A stretch of DNA of 64,000 bases, taken from the NCBI GenBank assembly GCA_944739405.2, contig OX123190.2, positions 57,121,805 through 57,185,804 on the forward strand, given 5' to 3'. The number at the start of each line of letters is the position of its first letter. Position 1 is the first letter of the stretch. The position numbers and the translations under genes are program-made. Positions 1 through 10,985 of this stretch are shown one piece after another. The DNA is from Euclidia mi (Eukaryota; Arthropoda; Insecta; Lepidoptera; Erebidae). The notes beneath the pieces are model-generated. The model was given only the letters and a program-made list of their open reading frames with translations. It ran no database searches and was not told the DNA's origin.

Positions 1-698
1 ATAACATTGTAATATTAAGCCAGATTATGTACAGATTATTCTTTTATTGTTTTGTAAGTGTAATAAAGAAATACCTTTCGATAATCATATAATGCTTTAT
101 TTCATTAAAAATTATGTTATTAATTATACATAAACGAAGGGACTCGTTCTTGAAGGATAGCCGACTGTAACAAAACTTATTAATTGCGGGTAGATAATGA
201 TTGTTAGCAAAGTATAAAATGAATGAGTCTTGTCTATAGTCGAGTTATTTTGTGTCACTGTCAGTTGTCATGTCATTTTTGACATTAAGTTAAATGTACG
301 GTTGGGGCGTTGCCGCCGTGACACATTCTAGAACGAGACTTCGGTGCGATAGCTTGCAAGGTTAGTGGAAATTATACTGATTGTATCTGTGATTGCCTAG
401 TGATATTTTTAACAATAAATATTGTTATTGCGTTGGTTAACCTGCATTTTAATTGTAAAACTCCCTTCTGAGGTACGATTACATGTTCATAGAGAATTAA
501 ATTACAGACCGATCAGAAGGTACATCGTTCAAAACGGTAATAATCAAAATATTTATTTAGAAATAACTGTCAATTCATACGAACATGTTGTAAGTATGTA
601 ATTTTAGCGCTGATCTAAGGAATCGCACGGATTAAAATGTTCATGCAAATCATTCGTTTTATTTACGATGCAAATGGGTAAGTATTATTCATCATTAT
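1..698. other. AT-rich DNA without a recognisable gene
   Basis: No open frame of note. A TATA-like GTATAAAATG lies near 210 and a TCAGTTG initiator-like string near 260, followed by a short GC-richer patch around 300-360. A spliced non-coding exon or an LTR edge could look like this, but nothing shows it. Confidence 0.4.
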
Positions 699-993
699 CA
701 GCCCTATATATAAACTGTCCCACTGCTGAGCACAGGCCTCTTCTCACTACGAGAAGGGTAAGGCCACCACGTTGGCCTAGTGCGGGTTTACAGACTTAAC
801 ATGTCTTTCGAGAACATTATTGAAAACTCTCAGAAATGCAGGTTTCCCCAAGATGTTTCCTTCACCGTTTAGCAAGCGATAATTAACAATTTAATACGCA
901 CATAACTCCAAAAAGTCATTGGTGCGTGCCGTGGATTCGTACCCGGACCCTCTGCGTAGCAGTCTGTCGGTCTCTCCATTAGGCTATCGCTGC
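699..993 (-). mobile_element. tRNA-derived SINE, family S1
   Basis: Read on the minus strand, the 5' head (GCAGCGATAGCCTAATGG) contains a perfect Pol III A box (TAGCCTAATGG) and, about 45 nt on, a B box (GGTACGAATCC). The body that follows, with phrases such as GAGAACATTATTGAAAACTC on the plus strand, is a common lepidopteran interspersed repeat in my recollection. Related copies or pieces lie at 36255-36488, 47655-48013 and 59312-59397. No target duplication was delimited. Confidence 0.75.
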
Positions 994-1375
994 TAATAAG
1001 TAATTCAACTTCTTTATTTTACAAAAGAAAAATGTAGCAGAAGAAATATATTTTATAGAAAATTTATTCTACAAACTTGGAACAGACACAATTTTCTTTC
1101 TGTTTCTACCCTAGCCAAAAACCCAAAAGTAAACAAACAAAGAGCAAAGTAGACAAATTGGATTTGCAGTATTTACATAAAATACCGACAAAACCAAGGG
1201 AATGCATGGAAATCAAATCCTATGCATTTGGGGAGCGAGTAAAAAACTAAAAAGTTTGGTGTCTCTTGAAATATTTAATCAAACTTTGGTGCTACCTCAC
1301 AAATCCTCACCTTAACTCCCATATCTAGACGTGCATATTACGTTTTTTGTTTGAGTTTTTAGTTTTGTGGTTGTG

Positions 1376-2835
1376 AAATATGAAATGAAATATGAAATAT
1401 ATTTTATTTGCAGAAAATGTGGTACAGATTCAGGTGTTACAGTATCGTTAATATAGTTTCGTCACATTTTACCTTTTAGGCATGCAAAATATATGAAATA
1501 ATCAGAAATACGATTTCATGCGTTAACATATACATAATGCATTATAATAAGTACATTTTCCAATAATAGTAAGTCGTACATAAAATCATAATTATATTTG
1601 TATTGTTAAAATATTATATTACAACATGTCATAGAAAAAATAGATGAGGTATGTCAAAGTCATAGAATAGAATGCAGAATTATTACGTCAACCTTTAAGA
1701 TCAAAGAATTCTGTAATTGTATACAATGAATGTTAAATTAACCAATTTTTTAATGGTTTTTTCATTTTCAGTAACGGAAGATCCCGAATAGCTTTATGTA
1801 CCTTATGAAATACCTTTAGGTATACAAATGACGTAATAATTTTTATGGAACAATGCAGATTTACAGGCAGGCATTAATAGCCGCGTGGAGTCCCGTTTAC
1901 CTAATATTGAATTATTACGTGCACCAATAAATTCATTTGTATATTTGTTAACATGAGTGCAGATTTCTAGTTTATACAATCTTGTTAGGGTTAGTATATT
2001 ATTTCGTATAAATGTAGGTTTGCATGAATCTAATGGTCCCATATTAAACAAAACCCGTATGCATTTTTTAAAGTTATAAATGCTTTACTTATATCCGGCG
2101 AGTTGCCCCATAACAATAGTCCATATCTCAAAGTAGATTCATCATAGCCATAATATGCGATAAGCGCCGTAGGTCTTCCAGCAACTCGTTGTAAGTTACG
2201 AAGATCAAATACAAATTTATTTAATTTAATGCATACATTTTTAACATGCGTTTTCCAGTTGCAATATTGATCTACATGTAATCCTAAGAATTTTGTGTCC
2301 GTTACTTTGTTTAGTTTTTTTATATTATATGAAATGTCCAAGGACTCATGTTTAGTTTTATAATTGGAAAATTGTATAAATTTAGTTTTGTCTATATTAG
2401 TACAAAGATGATTTGAGTTAAGCCAAGTCATTACTGATTCTACTTCGGTATTTTTGTCAAAATTAATAGATTAGTCTTGTTTTGGTATTATAATAGAAAT
2501 AACATCTGCAAACAGTATTGATTCATAATGTGTGACAGTTGGGAGATCATTCACGTATATTAAAAATAAGACTGGCCCGAGTATGCTACCCTAAGGCACA
2601 CCATATTTATTTTGTAGGCAATGTGACCTATATAACGTTAGGATACAATTTTTATTTAAACGCGACACTTCTACGCATTGTCGACAGTCTTTTAAGTATG
2701 TTTGTGTCCATTGCGGAGCCATACCTTGAATGCTGTATCTTTCGCATTTATTTAATAGGATGTCATGATCTACACAATCAAATGCTTTGGACATATCAAA
2801 ATATATGGCAACTGCTGATATTCTTCTATTAATAT
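1376..2835 (-). pseudogene. Old Jockey/CR1-type LINE, 3' half of reverse transcriptase and 3' UTR
   Basis: Minus-strand frames encode reverse-transcriptase blocks: palm motif A with FDMSKAFDCVDHDILL around 2770-2810, then the YGVP start of the next motif. After a frame break comes the region with TKFLGLHVD and RYGLLLWG (2030-2431) and a C-terminal tail to about 1803. Frameshifts and stops break the gene throughout, so it is dead. The AT-rich stretch 1376-1800, ending in ATTTCATATTTCATTTCAT, is probably its 3' UTR and tail. The upstream part of the same gene lies at 7441-7790: the frame joins across the gap once the plus-strand LINE between them is removed. Family assignment is to the Jockey/CR1 group only. 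Confidence 0.8.
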
Positions 2836-3158
2836 ATTTTTTTTTGGCGGTAGGTGTCAAAAAGTCAACACATAGTCGAAATTTAAAAGATTTTATTTAA
2901 TTAATTTAAAGCGTTTTTATGTACTAACTTTGTTTAAACTGTGTATTGTAAGCCATAAATACACTGTACTCACATTTGTAGAAGAGTTACATAGCTGAAT
3001 GTAAACATAAATCTGCAAGTTACACCACCTGCCAGCACCACAACCACTACACATTCACATCAAGTTTACTATCAAAGTAAGCACAAGTACATTCGAGTTG
3101 AGGCATCACAATTTCAGAACTGACAAACATCAAGACCGCACAGAACAATCTTGAAGAA

Positions 3159-3845
3159 ATGTTCAATAAGCGGATGGCGGAACTTGAGGCGCAGCTTCAA
3201 GGAGGTACGGCGAAGGACACGGTCGCGAAGGTGGCAGAAGAGTTCCGGATCTTCAGAGAGCTCATGTCTGCGATGCTCAGTCTTCTACGGAAGCAGATAA
3301 CGGAGTGCTCCCAAGCTATCGATGTCATCGAGAACAGGCACAGACGTAAAGCACTGTTATTTCTTGGCGTGCCTGAGGCAGAAAAGGAGGACTGTAGGGC
3401 TTCTGTGACAAACATTCTTCAGAAAATTGAGCTCCCAAATGTCACCATGGATAACATCAGTGTTTGTCATAGAATCTGTGCATCCAGTGAGGGCCATCAC
3501 CGTCCAATCCTGGTCTAGTTCTCTGGGTTGGATCAGAGGTCTGCAGTCTGGAGAGCCAAGACCAAACTAAAGGGTACTTCAGTGTCCGTAAAGGAATTTC
3601 TAAGGAAGTCAAGACAGGCGATTTTTACTAAGGCTCGGCTGCATTTTGGAATGCGAGCGTGTTGGACCCAGGACGATGTCATCGTTATCAAGGCGTCGGA
3701 TGGCACTCGTCATAAAATATGCACCACTGAAGAGATGAACAGCCTACTGAAGAAATATCCCAAGCGTATTGATACCGCAGCCGCGGGAAAGAGTGGCGTC
3801 GCATCTGCGGGTACGTCGAACGCAGCCTCCAGAGCGCGTAAATAA
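3159..3845 (+). pseudogene. LINE ORF1, L1-type nucleic-acid chaperone, one in-frame TAG
   Basis: This is a 229-codon frame broken only by TAG at 3516-3518 (codon 120). The first ~65 residues are polar, charged and heptad-like (coiled coil). Next come the features of the L1 ORF1p RRM: ENRHRRKALLFLGVPE around residues 58-75 and RPIL just before the stop. The C-terminal domain has AKTKLKGT, then a WTQDD turn and a basic C-terminus. L1-type ORF1p trimerises, binds the element RNA and acts as a chaperone in the retrotransposition particle. Pairing it with a Jockey/CR1-group ORF2 is unusual; typical Jockey elements carry a CCHC-type ORF1. The start is the first ATG of the frame, after AGAA. As read the product would be truncated to 119 residues. 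Confidence 0.75.
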
Positions 3846-4175
3846 TGCTTTATTATTTATCCGTTTCTCTGTTTGTTTATTTCACACGTGCTACTGTTTT
3901 CTGTTTAGCCTTTAGTTAGTTTGTTTTGTCTTGTAATTGTAAACGATGTTTGACATATAGGTGACACTGTGACAGATGTCAGAATGTATTTTAACGTACG
4001 TTCGGAAACCGTTCACAACTACGTTTAGTTATTTTATTCTCCTTTTTTTTTTTTGCTTTTGTATGCTGGCGGGTGGTGCAGAGAGGACTGTGCTGCTTAT
4101 AGTATACACTCATATTTTTAGTATTTATTATATTTATCAGTATTTTATATTTATATATCTATTATATTTAAATTT

Positions 4176-7109
4176 ATGGACTTTGATACATATTTGTCGG
4201 CCAATGAGTCAGCTACGTCATCGGACAATGAAAGTTTCTGCTCGGCTGATGGCACGTTGAGCGAATGTCTGCTTAAGTTATTTATAAATCAATCTTTTTT
4301 TAATGTATGCCATATAAATGCGCAAAGCATACCCAGCCATCATAATGACTTGCTGGAAGCATTTAAGGGTTCAAATGTGCACGCCATCTTGGTTTCGGAG
4401 AGTTGGCTAAAACCAGTTCTCTCTTCTACTTCCTACTCTTTGCCCGGCTACATCCTTATCCATAATGATCGAGTCGGTAAAAGAGGTGGTGGTGTTGCAA
4501 TCTACCTGCGCAGCACCTGCTCGTTTAAAATCCTAGCGTCTTCTTCAACTACTTCTTCTGCTGCGGAATACCTATTTATTGAGGTTAACGCCAAGGGCGC
4601 TAGAGCTGTTCTTGGCGTCGTCTATTGTCCCCCCTGTGCCGACTATTTCTCCAGTCTCGAACCGATTCTGGAATCTTTAGGGTCTCAGTATGCTCATCAT
4701 ATTGTCATGGGTGATTTCAATACCGATCTCCTCTCCCGTCATTCCTGTCGTTCCCGTAAGCTACTCGACATAGTTCAGTCAGCTAGCCTCCACGTATTGC
4801 CGTTGCAAGCCACTCACCACAACGATAATGGGGAGGACACCTGGCTGGATTTCATGCTTACTTCTGCTCCTTCCCTAGTCACATCCCATGGCCAACTTCC
4901 TGCACCTGGATTCTCCCGTCACGACCTTATTTTCCTGTCATACCGTCTGAAACCTCCCAAATCCCTGCCTAAAGTTCTGCACATGCGTTGTTTTGGTCGT
5001 ATGGATGTGGATAAGCTGAAGCAAGACGCTTCTATGATAAACTGGGACAGCTAAGTATCCGCCACTACGGTGGATGAAAAAGTAGATATTTTTAACGCCG
5101 TTGTCAGTGATCTTTATGACGTCCATGCCCCCGTGAAACGGGTGAAATTGAAGCGTCCGCCAGCACCCTGGATTACACTGGGTGTTCGGATGGCAATGCG
5201 TCGTAGAGACCGTGCGTTTAGAAAGTACAAGAGAGATCGATGTGTGGAAAATTGGGTGCTTTTTAAGTCTGCAAGAAATCGGTGCAATCAGATGGTGCGC
5301 AACGCCAAACGCCGACATATCCTCAATAATATCTCTTGTTCATCGCCTGCTAGTACCTGGAAGTTCCTCGGAACACTAGGCATTGGCAAACAGCGGCGTC
5401 TTGATTTTCATGGGACTCACGACTTGGATGATATCAACCGATATTTCACCACTACTGCTTCGCTGGATCACCAAGTCGTGAGTCACACTGTTAATTATTT
5501 AGCGGGGTTACCTCAACCCAACATTGATTCCTTTTGCTTTTCTCCAGAGTCTCCAGACGACATCAAAAAGGTCATCCTATCCATAAAATCTAATGCTGTG
5601 GGATGTGACAATATTAGTCGTCGTATGATCACGACGATCCTTGAACATCTACTGTCGGCGATATCCCACATCATTAATTTTTCCCTAGTCTCTGGTACTT
5701 TTCCCTCCCTGTGGCGTAAGGCCTATATAATACCTCTTCCCAAAATCCAAAATCCCACCCTCCCTGAATACTTCCGTCCTATTTCTATCCTACCCTTTAT
5801 GTCTAAAGTGCTAGAGGCCTGTGCGCACAAGCAACTTTCTCATTTTATTCAACACAACAAGTTGTTGAGTCTTCTGCAATCAGGCTTCAGACCTGGACAT
5901 AGCACAACTTCCGCCCTCCTTAAAGTGACTGGCGATATTCGTGTGGCCATGGAAAACACCAAAATTACTGTTCTGGTATTAATTGACTTTTCAAATGCCT
6001 TCAATACCGTCAGTCACGATATCCTATTATCTATTCTCTCCCACCTCAAGGTCTCGGCTGGAGCTTTGGATTGGTTCTCAAATTATCTTCGAGGTCGCCG
6101 GCAGTCGATCCACGTCGATGAGTTATCATCGGCATGGTTTGATACTACTTCTGGCGTTCCTCAAGGCGGCATTCTCTCTCCTCTTTTATTTTTTATTTTT
6201 ATAAATCTCTTAACTCAAAATCTTCAGTGCGCTTACCATTTGTACGCCGATGACTTGCAGATTTACTCCCAAGTAAGTGTGGAACACATCATTGAGGCGA
6301 TCGACAAAATCAATAACGACTTGAACGCTATATTGTCCTGGTGTCGCAAGTTTGGGCTAACAGTTAATCCTAGCAAGACCCAAGCCATCATTGTAGGTAG
6401 TCAATGGATGTTAAAAAGACTAGACTTATCGATCCTGCCGCCCATAACCTTTAACGGAACCACCGTCGATTTATGTCCTGCTGTCAAAAACCTTGGGCTT
6501 CACATAGACACCATGCTGAATTGGCAAGTCGAGGTAACTCAGTTGAGTCGAAAGGTCACCAGTGCTCTGCGCGCTCTCTACCGTCTAAGGAACATACTAC
6601 CATCCGAGACAAAGACAATGCTTGTGCAGACCTTAATCTTCCCCCTCATTGACTATGGTGATGTATGTTATTTTGACCTGAATGCAGACCTCCTTAATAA
6701 ACTTGACCGTCTTCTAAATAACTGCATTCGATTCATTTTCAATCTTCGCAAGTATGACCATGTGTCTACTTATCGTTCCCAACTAAAGTGGCTTCCCATA
6801 CGTCAGCGCCGTAGTTTGCGTGCTCCCACTACCCTCTATACTATTCTTACATCTTCAACCTCTCCCCAGTATTTATCTTCCTACTTCCAATACTTATATT
6901 CCAACCATGAACGAAACCTCCGTTCATCTCATAATCTTCTCCTCACGGTACCTCCTCACAACTCTAACTTTCTTCATTCCTCTTTTACTATTCAATCTAT
7001 CCTTCTCTGGAATGCCCTCCCTCTTGAAATCAGGATGGCCAAGACGAAAAACACTTTCAAGTTCAAGGTGAAAGAGATCCTATTGGCTGAGTCGGCGATT
7101 GTATCTTAA
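4176..7109 (+). pseudogene. LINE ORF2: AP-type endonuclease plus reverse transcriptase, one in-frame TAA
   Basis: A single frame of about 977 codons is interrupted by TAA at 5052-5054 (codon 293), between the endonuclease and the reverse transcriptase. Endonuclease signs: NVCHINAQS (metal-site Asn), SESWLKP (Glu), RGGGVAIYLR, GDFNTD, and the terminal SRHD containing the catalytic His. Reverse-transcriptase signs: YFRPISILP, QSGFRPGHSTTSAL, IDFSNAFNTVSHD (motif A Asp), GVPQGGILSPLLF (motif B) and LYADDLQIY (motif C, catalytic pair intact). The C-terminal part has WLPIRQRR and LLWNALPLEIR. The protein would nick target DNA and prime cDNA synthesis there. All catalytic residues I can place are present, so the stop is the only obvious defect. 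Clade: Jockey/CR1 group. Confidence 0.88.
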
Positions 7110-7440
7110 GTCGTTTAAGTTCAATGTGGTTTAATATGTATGTATGTGTTTATATATTTATAGTATATATATTATATATGCCTTTGTGTATTTATGTAGT
7201 TTTATAATATATCTATATCATGTATGTTTATATTATATTATGTACCTAACGTATTTATTTTAAGGTATCATTTAGATCTATAATATACTTAGTTATAATT
7301 TATATTAGTTCAAATTAGTTTTCATTATATTACACCTACTTCTTTTCTCTCTGCACCACTCTAAGGTTGACTGGGAGATAATGCCCATGGCATTAAGTCC
7401 GCCTTTATACTATTGTGTATATAAAGTTTTAATAAATAAA
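7110..7440 (+). terminator. LINE 3' UTR with polyadenylation signals
   Basis: After the ORF2 stop comes a T/A-rich 3' UTR. Its last ~120 bp are GC-richer (CTCTGCACCACT, CATTAAGTCCGCCT) and end in TATATAAAG and AATAAATAAATA. The same terminal block recurs at 37585-37705 in the second copy, so it is probably recognised by the element's own reverse transcriptase. Confidence 0.7.
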
Positions 7441-7790
7441 TATTCGGTTACTTTATGCATGAGAGAGAAGGCAGCAAGAGTAGTCGAGTTTTTTTTTTAA
7501 ATCCTTTCTGTTCTTGTCGAAGAATATCATGTTTACATAAGAAATCGTAAATTCTTGAATACATTGCTTTTTCAAAAATCATTCAAAGCATTGGTGTAAG
7601 TGCTATTGGTCTGTAGTTAGTAAGTTCATGCCGGTCGTTTTTTTTGTACAGAGGTTTGACAATAGAAGCTTTTAATTTTTCTGGAAATATAAAAGTGCAA
7701 AAGATATATTTATGACATCTGTAAGAATGAGCTGGAAATTAGTATTAGCAATAAAATTGTTAACAAGAAAGTCTTTCCTGTTCCAGCGCC
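7441..7790 (-). pseudogene. Old LINE, upstream part of reverse transcriptase
   Basis: Minus-strand translation gives the finger/palm block KASIVKPLYKKNDR, then TNYRPIALTP and DFLCKHDILRQEQKGF, the region normally just upstream of motif A. It ends at the edge of the inserted LINE; the missing motif A resumes at 2835. Several frameshifts are present, including one in the A-rich run near 7490. It is one gene with the 1376-2835 segment. Confidence 0.75.
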
Positions 7791-8019
7791 CTACGCTTTT
7801 ACAATCAAATATTGTAATTAAAAGCACATAGTTTACGCTTCAGCCCAGAAATAGAACAACAACTTGAACTATCCATAATTTATTTTTTGTTTTTACGTGC
7901 GTTTATAAAAGCGTGTTTTTCTATTATTTTTTAACTATTCATTCATTTATTTTATACTTTTTGATCTTTGAGAACGAAATATTTTTAACATTTAAACATT
8001 TATTTTAAGTAGGCGAATG

Positions 8020-8200
8020 AGCCCGCATCCTTTCCATCTCCTCCAGTGCCTCTGTATTGCATGGTGTTTTATCTGTCAGCTAAGAACAATCTTGCTCTTC
8101 AATTTGGAGACCACTAAGTGATTTTACTCTTCTTAAGGCCACATACGCGTGCCCAGTCGCAAAAGTACGGGACCCTTAGTACACCACTGCGTGGTCTACA
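8020..8200 (-). pseudogene. Helitron helicase, C-terminal fragment
   Basis: The minus strand reads SRTFATGHAYVALRRVKSL followed by SGLQIEE and, after a stop, NTEALEEMERM. This matches the last motif of Pif1-type helicases in lepidopteran Helitrons (usual form YVALSRV..LSGL), with Ser replaced by Arg. Only ~60 codons remain and at least two stops interrupt them. The bordering tandem repeat at 8222-8462 may belong to the same element. No Helitron terminus was found. Confidence 0.7.
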
Positions 8201-8221
8201 ATATATAATTGGTTTGTTATA

Positions 8222-8462
8222 ACCTTGAAACCTGATCGTTTTCAAAGTCCATTACGAGAACTTTCTCACAAGAGCAAACACGACTATGATACGGTTTTCC
8301 ATCGTGGAATGCCAGTGCCTATCTTCCGGCTTCATCATCAGACCTTGAAACCTTATCGTGGTCAAAGTTCATTTCAAGACTGTTCTAAGAAATCCAAAAC
8401 ACATAATGATACGATTTTTCACCATGAAGTTACAGTTCATATCTTCCGGTTCCATCATCAGA
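8222..8462 (+). repeat. Two tandem ~121-bp units
   Basis: Units 8222-8342 and 8343-8462 both start CCTTGAAACCT, share GATACG and TATCTTCCGG, and end CATCATCAGA. Because the unit is nearly a codon multiple, the stretch reads as a 118-codon frame with a repeated peptide. I regard that frame as a by-product of the repeat. Confidence 0.65.
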
Positions 8463-8584
8463 TTAGTTGGACAGTACCATATTATTATATTGTCATCAGA
8501 ACTACATACAGCTGCCAATTTTCACTACGCTACGACCCTTGGAAGATGATTAAATTAGTTAGCTTAGATTCCATTACATAGTTA

Positions 8585-9039
8585 CATACATGTCAACCTA
8601 ATAAAAGCGTGTTATAAAAAAACCTGTAATACATCAAATTATCAATTCGTAATTCACAGTATTCACTGTTGAAAAAACGTTAAGACACATATCCTAAAAA
8701 TGAACATTATTTGAGCATTAATTTGAACATGCACGGAGATCGCTCGTTTTAAAACAAGCTAGGTACGTAATATATTTCACACTTGATAAAATCTGCATTA
8801 ACCAAAATGAGAGGCAAAATGTTAAGTAAAAATATTGTTCAGCCGAAAGGACTGTGTTAATTTTTCTCTTGCCCAATTGTTTAAATTTTTTGTTTCTTCA
8901 ACATATTTAAAAAAAATGTTATTCTTTAATTCTCGACGATTCTGCTTGTCCGTAATTACGTCGGTCTAACTGGTCATTCTGGTAAAAAAGGAACATCACA
9001 AAATAAATAACTCAGAAAGATTTTCTCTTAAATAGACGT
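8585..9039. other. AT-rich spacer
   Basis: No coding frame, repeat or structured signal recognised. It separates the Helitron relic from the LINE fragment starting near 9040. Confidence 0.4.
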
Positions 9040-9445
9040 AGCCTCAATGGCTGTCTTTTACCGATTGTATCACGGTGAGTGTTCAGAAGAACTCTTTCAA
9101 CTCATCCCACCCTCTCATTTCCTATCCCGAACAACACGTGCCGGGTTAAGGTGCCACGCTTACACGGTAGAACAGATACCGTCACGTACGAAAAGGTTCG
9201 GTACATCTTATCTTTGCCGTACCATAAAGATGTGGAACTCACTGCCAGCTCACCTGTTTCCTTCCTCCCTTGATCCTAGGTCCTTTAAGCGGGGCGTGAA
9301 AAAACATCTCTCAAGGCCGTCAAAGTGAGGGCCGCCATGTCACATTGCTTAACCAGCAATTGGGGATGGTGGCCTTCACAATAGGACTTCACTGTCAGCT
9401 TACCATCAGGCAGCGTGAAGTCATTTTGACAGGCTTTTTTAATAA
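9040..9445 (+). pseudogene. LINE 3' end: extreme C-terminus of ORF2 and 3' UTR
   Basis: A 93-codon frame (9047-9328) reads VFYRLYHGECSEELF, then SRTTRAG, RTIKMWNSLP and FKRGVKKHLSR. This is the conserved tail found after the reverse transcriptase in several insect LINEs. It is followed by a short 3' UTR (GGGATGGTGGCCTTCACAAT, ACCATCAGGCAGCGTGAAG) and an A-rich end near 9445. The 5' edge is a truncation, typical of incomplete reverse transcription. A second 3' UTR fragment of the same family is at 60060-60130. The frame itself is undamaged but lacks any catalytic domain. Confidence 0.75.
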
Positions 9446-9489
9446 TAAAAAGTATTTTATTTAAACGGGTCTTATTCGTGATATTTAAT

Positions 9490-9875
9490 TAATTTAAGGT
9501 ATAAATACCTATGTTTTACCGACGTTTCGGCCGCCTTACAACAGTCTTGGTTGCGGGAGGACTGATGTCATCTCAGCGTCGTCCTTGTTAAGCGCGAGTT
9601 TCGGCAGCTTCCCTCACTTGTTTTTTATTTTTATTTTTATCCGAACTGTCGGTACGTCGACACACAACACTTATGACGTCTCCACACTGATGAGCTGTGT
9701 TACTGTGGCGGAGTTTACGTTGTTGATTACTGGATTCCAAGTTGTAGACAGTCTGTATCCATCTTCCCGGTTGAATTTTTATGCTTTTTGATTTCAACCG
9801 CTTCACGTACCATTCTGGAGTAATAGTGACGATCGGTAGATAGACCTTTGGTTGATGTAATTCGATCCAGTGGTA
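9490..9875 (-). pseudogene. Penelope-like element, C-terminal coding relic and 3' end
   Basis: Minus-strand translation across two frames gives phrases close to the end of lepidopteran Penelope-like proteins: an Arg-Glu-Ala-Val-Glu-Ile-like string near 9800, then TTWNPVINNV-like residues near 9745. The last codons pass into GGCGGCCGAAACGTCGGTAA at 9516-9535, a motif I associate with the 3' side of these elements. The reverse transcriptase and GIY-YIG nuclease core are absent. Frameshifts make it non-functional. Assignment is by recollection of the family. Confidence 0.55.
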
Positions 9876-9886
9876 TGGTCCAGACT

Positions 9887-9916
9887 TCGACCTTGTAGAC
9901 GCGTCTACAAGGTCGA
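9887..9916. repeat. Perfect 30-bp palindrome
   Basis: Bases 9887-9901 are the exact reverse complement of 9902-9916, with centre GACG/CGTC and no loop. It lies between an 11-bp inverted pair, TGGTCCAGACT (9876) and AGTCTGGACCA (9994), so a 130-bp segment is doubly symmetric. Confidence 0.9.
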
Positions 9917-10019
9917 CTTTAGTTGTGGTAGTTCCTATATCGGATATGTAAAAAACCGGCAAATTAACAAGTATGCATAGCTGAGCATTTGTTGGAGTCT
10001 GGACCAAACCGCGAAAAAA

Positions 10020-10738
10020 AACGAAAAAATAGATTAGAAAATACGCGTTTACGTCACATCTGTCATATAACGACTTCCCTTGCTTTGTGCCTTGCCTTTG
10101 TTTAAGTTTCTTTAATACGGTAAACTGTACGTCATATTAACCTTTTAAATTTAAACTGACTTCATTTATTATTTGGTAGACTTGGACTTTTAATGAAAAA
10201 TCATCTTTCGTCAATATTTACTTAGATTATCTGATGTGAATCTTCTACCCGTTATGTAAAGACATTGTGTACTATTGTGATGGCGCATATGTTTCCTGAC
10301 TTATATCTTTGTACCATACATATTCTTGGGAACGATTGTCGCTGTTAATTTCTCAGATTGGGCAATTTTTTATAGCGTTTCCATGAAGCAATTGTCAGTA
10401 TCAGTCGCAAAATTGACAACAAGTAGATGACAATAAGTGGTTCATTTATTGTAAGAGGATCAGAAAAAGGTGACGCATAACCAGCATAATCATGTTTTAA
10501 TACATCACTGCGTACCATAACTCATACTCACTCACTATAATATGAACAATATTCATGGAGACACTGGCTTCATTATATGATCTGTTTGTCATTTAATTAA
10601 AAAAAAACTGCTTTCATAGTAAAAAATTACAACAAAATACAAATTCTCGAAATCCGACGACAGATGAGAATTTTATTGGAAAATTGGTACGCGTACTCCT
10701 TTTGATAACTTATTAAGCTTTACTTCACCAAAGAATCA
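10020..10738. other. AT-rich spacer
   Basis: No frame or repeat that I can support; ordinary low-complexity AT-rich DNA between the Penelope-like relic and a SINE. Confidence 0.4.
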
Positions 10739-10740
10739 TA

Positions 10741-10985
10741 GGACTGCCTCCGTGGTCCAGTGCATAGCGTATGCGACTGCTGATTGTAGGTCGGTCGGGC
10801 AAAAAGTTACTGAATTTTTCCGAATTCTCAGTAGCAGCACGGAGTCTGATGATGTGCCCGGTAACGGCAATAGATTCGCCCCCTATTACGTGGGACCTAC
10901 AAATTCATGACGAAATGTGGGTGTAATATTACACCTCTGTCTGCCCCTTCGGGGATACAGGCATGAGTCTATAAATAAAAAAAAT
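10741..10985 (+). mobile_element. tRNA-derived SINE, family S2, diverged copy
   Basis: It starts GGACTGCCTCCGTGGTC (head) and shares the body AGCAGCACGGAGTCTG, ATTACGTGGGAC and ACACCTCTG with the copies at 20663, 42740 and 48059. It ends in CCCCTTCGGGGATA plus an A-rich tail. The B-box region is decayed. There is no upstream M5 module (see 20663-21048). Confidence 0.75.

Larger units (their letters stand above)
2836..7440 (+). mobile_element. Nearly intact two-ORF LINE inserted into an older LINE
   Basis: The element has a 5' UTR of about 320 bp, ORF1 (3159-3845), a 330-bp inter-ORF region, ORF2 (4176-7109) with endonuclease and reverse transcriptase, a ~330-bp 3' UTR, and a terminal TAAATAAATA tail instead of long poly(A). 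It interrupts the older minus-strand LINE: sequence left of 2836 and right of 7440 joins into one reading frame. The short shared string AATATT at the two junctions may be the target duplication. Damage is limited to one in-frame stop per ORF with no frameshift, so insertion looks recent. A truncated sister copy lies at 36490-37705. Confidence 0.85.

Noticed and set aside
3976..4260. Extra ORF between LINE ORF1 and ORF2
   Set aside because: AT-rich, hydrophobic low-complexity translation overlapping ORF2's start; no counterpart expected.
8225..8581. 118-residue protein with internal repeats
   Set aside because: It coincides with two tandem 121-bp DNA units next to a Helitron relic; no family features.
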